A stretch of DNA of 64,000 nt, from positions 62,001 to 126,000 of the forward strand of contig NZ_AP019797.1 of assembly GCF_009936275.1 (NCBI RefSeq), given 5' to 3'. Positions 57,223 through 64,000 of this stretch are shown here, in pieces (within the stretch, counting starts at the first letter, position 1; every line of letters begins with the position of its first letter). A program made the translations under genes and the position numbers. The notes under the pieces are model-generated. The model searched no databases. It was not told the DNA's origin and saw only the letters and a program-made list of their open reading frames with translations. Source of the stretch: Rhodothermus marinus. GTDB lineage: Bacteria; Bacteroidota; Rhodothermia; Rhodothermales; Rhodothermaceae.

Positions 57223-58359
57223 TCAGTACCAGTAATAGGCGAGGGTGTCCATGAGGCGTCGAGCCGTGTGCAGGTTTTGCTGGGCGATCTGGCGGCGGCG
57301 TTCGGGCGTGAGCGTGAGCGGCCGGGCCGTGTCGTGCAGCGTGGGTGAAAGGGGACGCTCCAGGCGCTGTTCCCATTCGATGCGCCAGCTAAGAGGAAGC
57401 CGCTCCGGAAGCGGTCGGTCCTGCAGGACCAGATACAGCAGGGCCCAGACGCGTACCGTGGCGTCGAAGTCGTAGCCGCCGCCCAGCGTAAAGAGTGCAC
57501 GGCCGCCGGTATGTTCGTCGGCCAGCGCCTTCAGGCGTCGGAAGAGCTGCTCGTAGGCGCGCGTCGAGAGCAGCAGGTCGGCCAGCGGGTCCTGAAAGTG
57601 GGCGTCGGCGCCGCACTGGACGACGAGCACGTCGGGCCGAAACATCACGAGCGCGTGGGGCACGACGCGCTCGAAGACTTCCAGGTAGCTTTCGTCGTCA
57701 GTGAACGGCTGAAGCGGTACGTTCAGCGAAAAGCCCTGGCCGCGGCCCTCGCCGATCTCGTCGATGAATCCCGTGCCCGGAAACAGGTACTGGCCGGTTT
57801 CGTGCAGGCTGATCGTCAGCACCGTGTCTTCCCGGTAGTGGATGGCCTGCACGCCGTCGCCGTGGTGGACGTCGATGTCGATGTAGGCCACGCGCAGTCC
57901 GGCGTCGGTCAGCGCCCGGATGGCGATGGACAGGTCGTTGTAGACGCAGAAGCCCGAGGCGCGGGCCGGGTGGGCGTGGTGAAAGCCACCGCCGAGCTGG
58001 AGCACGGTAGTGGCCCGGCCGTCGGCGATCAGGCGGGCGCCGTGCAGCGTGCCGCCTACCAGCACACGGGCGGCCCGGTCCATGTCGGGAAACACGGGCA
58101 CGTCGGGTGTGTCGAGGCCGAACGCCTCGGCATCGGGCACGTATTCGCCGCGCGAGGCCGCCTCGACGCGCGCCACGTAGTCCTCGGCGTGCACGCGGAG
58201 TACCTCTTCGCGGGTAGCCTCCGGCGGTCGGATCGGCGTCGGCGCGCAGCCCAGCGCCTCCAGGAGCGTCCAGAGCATTTCCAGACGCACCGGGCTGAAC
58301 GGGTGCTCCGGGCCGAAGCAGTAGGTCAGGTAGTCCGGGTGATAGACGACGGAGACCAC
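57223..58359 (-). CDS. acuC: Histone deacetylase family protein, AcuC type
   Basis: A 378-residue zinc deacetylase. The GTG start (VVSVVYHPDYLTYCFGPEHP) fits AcuC homologues. Metal and catalytic residues are in GGGFHHAHPARASGFC (His pair) and YIDIDVHHGDGVQ (Asp, His), with a later Asp in VVQCGADAHFQDPL. In Bacillus, AcuC deacetylates acetyl-CoA synthetase. It overlaps the CBS/ACT (acuB-like) gene by 34 bases, so the two are probably coupled. No acuA acetyltransferase is present here. Confidence 0.88.
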   Translation of the reverse strand: MVSVVYHPDYLTYCFGPEHPFSPVRLEMLWTLLEALGCAPTPIRPPEATREEVLRVHAEDYVARVEAASRGEYVPDAEAFGLDTPDVPVFPDMDRAARVLVGGTLHGARLIADGRATTVLQLGGGFHHAHPARASGFCVYNDLSIAIRALTDAGLRVAYIDIDVHHGDGVQAIHYREDTVLTISLHETGQYLFPGTGFIDEIGEGRGQGFSLNVPLQPFTDDESYLEVFERVVPHALVMFRPDVLVVQCGADAHFQDPLADLLLSTRAYEQLFRRLKALADEHTGGRALFTLGGGYDFDATVRVWALLYLVLQDRPLPERLPLSWRIEWEQRLERPLSPTLHDTARPLTLTPERRRQIAQQNLHTARRLMDTLAYYWY

Positions 58360-58976
58360 GGTTTGTGCGGGGGCCAGATGACTTCGAAGCCTTCCTGTCG
58401 GAGCGTGTCGGCCAGCGGGTGTGTCCGGTTCGTATCGACGCGCAGCACCACGCGCAGCCATTCGGAAGATTCCGGGTAGGAGAGAATGGAAAGGATGTTC
58501 ACGTGGTGGGCGGCCACGGCCGAGGCCAGGGCGGCCAGGCGACCGGGCGTGTGTGCCAGGCGCACTTCGATCCGGCCGCTGGGGCGGTCGGCGCCGCTCA
58601 GGCGCAAAAGCGCCTCGAGCAGGTCGGTTACGGTAACGATGCCCACCAGTTCGTCGCCGTCGAGTACGGGCAGGCAACCGATGCGGCGCATGCGCATCAG
58701 ACGGGCCGCTTCTTCCACCGGATCGAGCGGCGCGGCGGTGACCACGCGGCGCTGCATGACCGAGGCGACCCGGGCATCCGGTGGAAACGGATGGGGGTGC
58801 AGCGCACTGGTGGCCAGGCGCAGATCCCGGTCGGTGACGATGCCCACCAGACGCCCTTCGTCGACGACGGGCAGGTGGCGGATGGCACGCTCCTGCATCA
58901 GCCGATAGGCGGCCGCGAGCGTGGCGTCCGGTGCGATGGTCTGCACCGGACGCTGCATGACGTCCTGCACCAGCAT
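58326..58976 (-). CDS. acuB: CBS-pair and ACT domain protein, AcuB-like
   Basis: A 216-residue protein. Two CBS repeats (MLVQDVMQRPVQTIAPDAT and VASVMQRRVVTAAPLDPVEE) are followed by an ACT-like domain (RIEVRLAHTPGRLAALASAV). This is the AcuB layout. The CBS pair probably binds an adenosine nucleotide and signals energy state to the deacetylase. The start at 58976 is the ATG before the first CBS; long upstream sequence in frame is not coding. It overlaps acuC by 34 bases. Confidence 0.85.
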   Translation of the reverse strand: MLVQDVMQRPVQTIAPDATLAAAYRLMQERAIRHLPVVDEGRLVGIVTDRDLRLATSALHPHPFPPDARVASVMQRRVVTAAPLDPVEEAARLMRMRRIGCLPVLDGDELVGIVTVTDLLEALLRLSGADRPSGRIEVRLAHTPGRLAALASAVAAHHVNILSILSYPESSEWLRVVLRVDTNRTHPLADTLRQEGFEVIWPPHKPWSPSSITRTT

Positions 58977-59102
58977 GGCTCGTTCAGGCAAAAGCAGAAG
59001 GCCGGCACCCAAGCTTACGACCTGCGACGCGGAAGCGCAAGCCTGAATCCTGAAAGTCGGCACGACGTAGGACGCTCGAAACGCTAAGCACGGCGGAGCG
59101 CT

Positions 59103-59531
59103 ATGCAGCACGGACGGCTGCTTTTCTGGGGACTCTGGATCGGCTTGCTGGCGCTGGTGGCCGGACGCGTGCCGACTCCGGAAGCGCGGCGCGGGCCGGG
59201 ACCGGATACGCTGCAGGTAGCGCTTTACGTGGCAGAAGGTCGGGCCAGTTACTATGGTGCGCGATGGGCCGGGCAGCGAACGGCCAGTGGCGAGGCGTTT
59301 GATCCCGAGGCGCTGACGGCCGCGCATCCCACGTTGCCTTTTGGCGCACGCGTGCGCGTGACCAATCTCCGAAATGGCCGCTCTGTGGTGGTGCGCATCA
59401 ACGATCGGGGACCGCACGTCCCGGGTCGGATTATTGACGTGTCGTATGCCGCCGCCCGTGCCCTGGGGATGGTGCGCAGTGGGACGGTGCCCGTGCGGAT
59501 CGAGTGGTTGCCGGAGACGGCCGTGGATTAA
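59103..59531 (+). CDS. RlpA-like septal ring lytic transglycosylase family protein
   Basis: A 142-residue exported protein; the N terminus LLFWGLWIGLLALVAGRV is a signal or anchor. The RlpA double-psi barrel is clear: GRASYYGARWAGQRTASGE, LPFGARVRVTNLRNGRSVVV and RINDRGPHVPGRIIDVSYAA with the catalytic Asp. It would cleave peptidoglycan strands lacking stem peptides, at the septum. No SPOR domain. The stop overlaps the convergent gene by 4 bases. Confidence 0.9.
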   Translation: MQHGRLLFWGLWIGLLALVAGRVPTPEARRGPGPDTLQVALYVAEGRASYYGARWAGQRTASGEAFDPEALTAAHPTLPFGARVRVTNLRNGRSVVVRINDRGPHVPGRIIDVSYAAARALGMVRSGTVPVRIEWLPETAVD

Positions 59532-59920
59532 TTCGCTCCCGGGGTGCGGATGACGAGGCGGTCCGGGAGGTCGTTGCGCTGAGGGGCCGGATTGAGCAGC
59601 GGACCGGTCAGCGGCGTGTCGAGCGCGGTCACGAACGGCGCCAGTGTCGAGAACAGAAAGTCCTGCTGAAACTCGAAAAAGTCGTCGTCGAAGCCGGCCC
59701 GGTCGCCTTCGTGCCCGACGATGTCCAGAAAGAGCAGGCGCGGCCAGTCGGGAAAGCGCTCCTGGGCTTCGCGCAGCAGCCGGAAGAGCGCCTGCGCGGC
59801 GTCTTCGAACGTATCGTCAGGGCCCACCACGTAGTAGATGGACACCGTGTCGTCGAAGTTCATCCAGATGCCCGGCTTTTTCGGACGGTTGTAGGCAGGC
59901 ACGAACGCAGGACCTTCCAT
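59528..59920 (-). CDS. Hypothetical protein
   Basis: A 130-residue soluble product. It has an alpha/beta look with SIYYVVGPDDTFEDAAQALF, RLLFLDIVGHEGDRAGFDDD and an acidic Asp/Phe-rich stretch. No family recognised. It lies between convergent RlpA and the DJ-1 gene, on the minus strand. Confidence 0.6.
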   Translation of the reverse strand: MEGPAFVPAYNRPKKPGIWMNFDDTVSIYYVVGPDDTFEDAAQALFRLLREAQERFPDWPRLLFLDIVGHEGDRAGFDDDFFEFQQDFLFSTLAPFVTALDTPLTGPLLNPAPQRNDLPDRLVIRTPGAN

Positions 59921-60006
59921 GGCCGGCGGTGCGGTTTTTTTCTAAAGCGTTGCGGTAGGCGAACGCCGGCCCCGGTCGCGGGATTCGCCTTGCCCGGCTT
60001 TTAATC

Positions 60007-60040
60007 AAAAAGGCCGGATGCCCCGGCGGGACATCCGGCC
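60007..60040 (-). terminator. Terminator after the DJ-1 family gene
   Basis: GGCCGGATG (60012-60020) and CATCCGGCC (60032-60040) pair perfectly. On the minus strand T residues follow the stem. Confidence 0.85.
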
Positions 60041-60065
60041 GGCTGCCGGGTCAGGCGTGCGGCCC

Positions 60066-60752
60066 TCAGGCCGGCACGCTCAGGCGATTCAGGACCTCGA
60101 CAAGCGCGCGGCCCACCCCTTCGGCCGAGGCCGGGTTCTGGCCCGTCACGATCCGATCGTCCACCTCCACGTGGGCGGCGAAGTTCTTCACCGACACGTG
60201 GATGGCCCCCAGCTCCTTCAGACGCGTCTCCAGCAGGAAGGGCACGACCTTGTCCAGCTGTACGGCCTGCTCCTCTTCGTTCGTGAACGAGTTGATCCGG
60301 CGTCCTTCGACGAGCGGCCGCCCGTTGGACAGCTTGATCGGGATCAGGCCGGACGGCCCGTGGCACACGGCCCCGATGGCGCCGCCCCGCTCGTAGATGC
60401 TGGCGGCAATACGGGCGATCGCTTCACTTTCGGGAAAATCCCACATCGTGCCGTGGCCGCCCGCGTAGAAGATTGCCACGTAACGGGACGGATCGACCTG
60501 CTCGGGCGCCAGCGTCTCATCCAGCCGCTTGCCGTGCATTTCCCAGAAGGCCTTGTTGATCGGGTCGTCCAGCTTGTAGCTCTTCGGGTCCATGGGGGCC
60601 TTGCCGCCCTTCGGGCTGACGAAGTCGATCTCATAGCCGGCCTCGTGCAGCACGTGGAACGGGTGGGCCACCTCCGACAGATAATAGCCCGTCTTCTGCC
60701 CTGTGTTACCCAGTTCGCTATGATTCGTGACGACGAACAGAACGCGTCCCAT
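60066..60752 (-). CDS. DJ-1/PfpI family protein (Hsp31-like)
   Basis: A 228-residue protein. The nucleophile elbow is IGAVCHGPSGL (Cys) with GGHGTMWDFP in front, and the Glu partner is in YEIDFVSPKGGKAPMDPKSY, all typical of Hsp31-type DJ-1 proteins with glyoxalase III or deglycase-like activity claimed for some members. GGGAGG lies 6 bases before the ATG. It stands as a single gene with its own terminator. Confidence 0.9.
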   Translation of the reverse strand: MGRVLFVVTNHSELGNTGQKTGYYLSEVAHPFHVLHEAGYEIDFVSPKGGKAPMDPKSYKLDDPINKAFWEMHGKRLDETLAPEQVDPSRYVAIFYAGGHGTMWDFPESEAIARIAASIYERGGAIGAVCHGPSGLIPIKLSNGRPLVEGRRINSFTNEEEQAVQLDKVVPFLLETRLKELGAIHVSVKNFAAHVEVDDRIVTGQNPASAEGVGRALVEVLNRLSVPA

Positions 60753-60860
60753 AATTGCCTCCCGTTTTATTTGTTCAACCATGCATGGTACATCAATGGG
60801 GGAGGCGGGCACAGGTTCGGACGGGTTTTTGACGAACCTGCAACAGATCGGTCTGAACAA

Positions 60861-60890
60861 AAAAACGCCCGGCCTGTGCAGACCGGGCGT
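60861..60890 (-). terminator. Terminator after the cold-shock gene
   Basis: ACGCCCGG (60865-60872) pairs with CCGGGCGT (60883-60890). On the minus strand the stem is followed by a T run. It lies 26 bases past the stop. Confidence 0.85.
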
Positions 60891-60915
60891 TTATCGTCAC
60901 GCGTTGATGGCGTGG

Positions 60916-61146
60916 TTAGAACAGTTCGGACGACCGCGAGAGACGTTCGACGTTCATCGCGCTGAGCCCTTTGGGCGTGCGCTCGACCTCGTAGGAAACC
61001 TCTTCGCCTTCGCGAAGCCCTTCGTCCCAGCCAAGGCCGGGCACGTTGTTGCGGTGGACGAATACGTCCTTGCTGCCGTCATTGGGTTCGATAAAGCCGT
61101 AGCCTTTGTCGATGTTGAACCACTTGACGCGTCCTCGTTGAGCCAT
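60916..61146 (-). CDS. Cold-shock family nucleic acid-binding protein
   Basis: A 76-residue CSD protein. RNP1 is in KGYGFIEP and RNP2 in DVFVHRNNV. GRVKWFNIDKGYGF is the N-terminal family block. It would act as an RNA chaperone. An unusually long leader (to about 61300) could hold control elements as in other csp mRNAs, but none was clear. Confidence 0.94.
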   Translation of the reverse strand: MAQRGRVKWFNIDKGYGFIEPNDGSKDVFVHRNNVPGLGWDEGLREGEEVSYEVERTPKGLSAMNVERLSRSSELF

Positions 61147-61413
61147 GATACCTTTGGTGTTGTGTCGCCTCGCGCAGCGCAAACCGAAACCCGCAGTACC
61201 CGTGAAGAGCAACCCGGAAGCGGCCAGACCGCAGGAGGTGACGTCGTGTAAAGTAACGTTAACGATAGCCTCAACGGATGGCCGAAGCGGGGGTTCCGGG
61301 ATGAGCAAAAAAAATTGCAGGCGAATGTGACAGGGATTTTCCCGGCCAGCGCATTGCAGGAAAAATTCAGGCGCTGGATATTGTCGGCATCACACGAGCA
61401 AAGTCCAGAGACC

Positions 61414-62892
61414 ATGCAGCGCATAGCCATTTTTATTCTGATAGGATGGCTGGTAGCCGTGGCGGCCGAGGCGCAGCTCCGGCGACCGCCGATCGATACC
61501 ACCGTGGTTACCCGCCACACGGTCACCGTGAAGGGCCAGCGCATTCCCTATCGGGCCGAGGCCGGCATGCAACCGGTATGGGACGCATGGGGGCGGCCGA
61601 TCGCCACGATGTTCTACGTGTATTACGAGCGGGAGGACGTGCAGGACCGCTCCCGAAGGCCTCTGATCTTCTCGTTCAACGGCGGACCCGGCTCGGCTTC
61701 GGTCTGGATGCACATCGGCTACACCGGTCCGCGCCGCGTGCGCATCGACCCGGAGGGCTTCCCGATTCAGCCTTACGGCATTGAGGAAAACCCGTATTCC
61801 ATTCTGGATGTGGCCGACATCGTCTATGTGGACCCCGTCAACACAGGCTTTTCGCGCATTCTGAGTGACACGGTGGACCGGCGGCAATTCTTCGGGGTCA
61901 ACGAAGACGTCACCTACCTGGCCGACTGGATTGCCGCCTGGGTGAGTCGGCACGGGCGCTGGCGCTCGCCCAAGTTCCTGATCGGCGAAAGCTATGGCAC
62001 GACCCGCGTGGCCGGGCTGGCCGGCGCGTTGCAGGAACGCCACTGGATGTACCTGAACGGCGTCATTCTGGTCTCGCCCACCGGTCTGGGCATCGAGCGG
62101 GACGGTCCGGTAGGCCAGGCGTTGCTTCTGCCGTACTACGCCGCGGCTGCCTGGTATCACCGGAAGCTGGTACCCGAGCTCCAGCAGCGTGACCTGGAAG
62201 ACCTGCTTCCGGAGGTGGAGACGTTCACCGTGGAGGAGTACCTGCCCGCGCTGGTGCGGGGCGGCTTTCTGGAACCGGAACGTCGGCGTGAGATCGCCCG
62301 TCGCGTGGCTACCTACGCGGGCCTTTCCGAGGCGGTGGTGCTCCAGTACAACCTGGCCGTGCCGCGCAACGTCTTCTGGAAGGAACTGCTACGCGACGAA
62401 GGGCTCACCATCGGCCGGCTGGACTCGCGCTACCGGGGCATCGATCGCCAGGCCGGTGGCGAGCGCTTCGACCATGATCCGGCGCTCAGCGCCTGGAATC
62501 ACGCCTTCACGCCGGCCATCAACTACTACCTGCGTGAGGTGCTGGGCTTCCGCACCGACCTGGAATACTGGATCTTCGGGCCGGTGCGCCCCTGGAACCG
62601 GGAGGGCGACGAAACCGGCGAGCAGCTCCGACGCGCCATGGCACAGAACCCTTATCTGCACGTGCTGGTGCAGGCCGGCTACTTCGACGGGGGGACCGAC
62701 TACTTCTCGGCCAGGTACACGCTGTGGCAGCTCGATCCGAGCGGCAAACTGCGCGACCGGCTCTTCTTCAAGGGCTACCGCAGCGGTCACATGATGTACC
62801 TGCGCGACGAAGATCTGGCTACGGCCAACGACGACCTGCGCGCCTTCATCCAGAAAGCCCTGGAGGCCGCCCGGACGCCGGCGCGTTACTGA
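61414..62892 (+). CDS. Secreted S10 family serine carboxypeptidase
   Basis: A 492-residue exported enzyme with signal peptide MQRIAIFILIGWLVAVAAEA. The catalytic Ser is in IGESYGTTRVAGLAG, Asp in AGYFDGGTDYFSA and His in YRSGHMMYLRDED. SFNGGPGSASVWMHIGYTGP is the oxyanion-hole region. It trims peptides from the C terminus, probably in the periplasm. The start at 61414 is preferred over one 99 bases upstream. It lies 25 bases before the trehalase gene. Confidence 0.92.
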   Translation: MQRIAIFILIGWLVAVAAEAQLRRPPIDTTVVTRHTVTVKGQRIPYRAEAGMQPVWDAWGRPIATMFYVYYEREDVQDRSRRPLIFSFNGGPGSASVWMHIGYTGPRRVRIDPEGFPIQPYGIEENPYSILDVADIVYVDPVNTGFSRILSDTVDRRQFFGVNEDVTYLADWIAAWVSRHGRWRSPKFLIGESYGTTRVAGLAGALQERHWMYLNGVILVSPTGLGIERDGPVGQALLLPYYAAAAWYHRKLVPELQQRDLEDLLPEVETFTVEEYLPALVRGGFLEPERRREIARRVATYAGLSEAVVLQYNLAVPRNVFWKELLRDEGLTIGRLDSRYRGIDRQAGGERFDHDPALSAWNHAFTPAINYYLREVLGFRTDLEYWIFGPVRPWNREGDETGEQLRRAMAQNPYLHVLVQAGYFDGGTDYFSARYTLWQLDPSGKLRDRLFFKGYRSGHMMYLRDEDLATANDDLRAFIQKALEAARTPARY

Positions 62893-62917
62893 GGCGCAAA
62901 CCAATCCGGAGCAAGCC

Positions 62918-64000
62918 ATGCGATTTCGAGCCGTCTGGCTACCCGTTCTGCTACTCGGCCTGATCCCGACGCTTCGGGCGCAGGACCGAGCCGCCTGCCA
63001 TGTGCCGCTGCCATCGTCCGAGCGCATCGAAGCGGTGCGTGCTTACATCCGCCAGAGCTGGGACGTGTTGACGCGCTCGCACCGTGACCTGCTGGCGGCC
63101 GTGCAGGATCCCAAGATCGAACACGAACCCGGCACGCCCTGGCCGCTCTATATCGCCGCCACGGAAGACTCGGCGGCGGTGTGGCATCGGCTTCAGCAGG
63201 AATTGCCCGACTCGGTGCTGCAGCAGATCGTGCTGCGCGTGTTGCCCGAGGATCCGGTGGCCCATCTGGATGAAATCCACCCGCACGGCTTGCTCTATCT
63301 GCCGGAACCGTACGTGGTGCCGGGCGGCCGTTTCAACGAGATGTACGGCTGGGACAGCTATTTCATCGTGGTGGGGTTGTTGCGTGACGGGCGCATCGAC
63401 CTGGCGAAGGCCATGACGGACAACCATCTCTATCAGGTGCGCCACTACGGCAAGGTGCTCAACGCCAACCGTACCTACTACCTGACGCGCTCACAGCCGC
63501 CGTTCCTGAGCGCCATGGTGCTGGCCGTTTACGAACACACGCAGGACCGCGACTGGCTGGCCGCGGCCGCCCCGCTCATCGAGCGCTACTACGCCTACTG
63601 GACCACGCCGCCCCATCTGGCCGGCGAGACGGGACTTTCCCGCTACTACGATCTGGGCGAAGGGCCGGCACCCGAAGTGGTGGCCGGCGAGCGCGACGCG
63701 CAGGGGCGCACGCACTACGACCGCGTCCGCGAATACTACCGCACGCACGAGGTAACGGCCTACGACGAATCGCTCTACTACGTGGCCGAGGCCGATTCGC
63801 TGACGCCGCTTTTCTACAAGGGCGACCGCTCGATGCGCGAGTCGGGCTTCGATCCGTCCAATCGCTTCGGCCCGTTCAGTGTGGACATCATCCACTATGC
63901 GCCGGTGGGGCTGAACGCCCTGCTGTACCGGATGGAGACGGACCTGGCCCGCATTCACGAAATCCTGGACGACACGGCGGCCGCCGCCGCATGGCGTGCC
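62918..64000 (+). CDS. treA: Trehalase, GH37, 5' part
   Basis: The first 361 codons, running off the window. The signal peptide is VWLPVLLLGLIPTLRAQ. Signature 1 is VPGGRFNEMYGWDSYFIVV. RSQPPFLS and RESGFDPSNRF match GH37, where the Asp of the ESGFD or ESGWD block is the catalytic acid. It would hydrolyse alpha,alpha-trehalose in the periplasm. Likely cotranscribed with the carboxypeptidase gene. Confidence 0.94.
   Translation, partial: MRFRAVWLPVLLLGLIPTLRAQDRAACHVPLPSSERIEAVRAYIRQSWDVLTRSHRDLLAAVQDPKIEHEPGTPWPLYIAATEDSAAVWHRLQQELPDSVLQQIVLRVLPEDPVAHLDEIHPHGLLYLPEPYVVPGGRFNEMYGWDSYFIVVGLLRDGRIDLAKAMTDNHLYQVRHYGKVLNANRTYYLTRSQPPFLSAMVLAVYEHTQDRDWLAAAAPLIERYYAYWTTPPHLAGETGLSRYYDLGEGPAPEVVAGERDAQGRTHYDRVREYYRTHEVTAYDESLYYVAEADSLTPLFYKGDRSMRESGFDPSNRFGPFSVDIIHYAPVGLNALLYRMETDLARIHEILDDTAAAAAWRA

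Overview
The window is high-GC chromosomal DNA from a thermophilic relative of the Bacteroidota, most likely Rhodothermus marinus or a close relative (Rhodothermota). The main pointers are a GH16 laminarinase that resembles the known Rhodothermus enzyme, a Bacteroidota-type RNA polymerase omega subunit, two proteins with type IX secretion (T9SS) C-terminal sorting domains, atpD-atpC without the rest of the ATP synthase genes, and many secreted or lipidated envelope proteins. No phage, insertion sequence, CRISPR array or rRNA operon was seen. There is one tRNA gene, for Ser(TGA).

Layout. 0-7.5 kb: end of a methyltransferase, tRNA-Ser, a TolC / membrane-fusion / ABC-ATPase export operon with no permease, an RluA-type pseudouridine synthase, a DSD1-family PLP enzyme and a soluble chemoreceptor. 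7.5-18.6 kb: atpCD, an M14 carboxypeptidase, a GH9 glycosidase followed by thymidine phosphorylase, rpmE, and thiC under a TPP riboswitch. 18.6-20.8 kb: a small cassette of a thioredoxin-like protein, a tiny secreted peptide and a beta-propeller lipoprotein. 20.8-27.4 kb: uvrA, marC, rpoZ and a Tat-exported GH95-like enzyme. 27.6-31.1 kb: a beta-propeller lipoprotein and a T9SS pseudo-subtilase with visibly lower GC. 31.4-42.3 kb: an aldo/keto reductase, an M16 peptidase, a PspA operon, an enoyl-CoA hydratase, a CorC-type CBS protein and small membrane proteins. 42.4-45.3 kb: a T9SS metalloprotease with a nine-C tract at its start, followed by a lipoprotein. 45.6-47.7 kb: prpB-prpC. 48.8-55.1 kb: a complete-looking biotin operon, birA-bioB-bioF-KASIII(bioZ-like)-bioA-bioD, with a BirA operator. 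55.1-64 kb: laminarinase, ROK kinase, acuB-acuC, RlpA, a DJ-1 family protein, cold-shock protein, an S10 carboxypeptidase and the start of a trehalase.

How it fits together. Much of the content serves polymer use (GH9, GH16, GH95-like, GH37, several peptidases) and envelope maintenance. Biotin and thiamin synthesis each carry a visible control element. The parts most worth following up are the thioredoxin / micro-peptide / propeller cassette, with a GT-repeat promoter and a second open frame that stops at TGATG; the catalytically dead T9SS subtilase; the poly-C tract that puts the metalloprotease out of frame with its best start; and the bioZ-like synthase in place of bioC/bioH. Three candidate promoters share the form TTG-N18-TA (upstream of 18919, 27713 and 45254).
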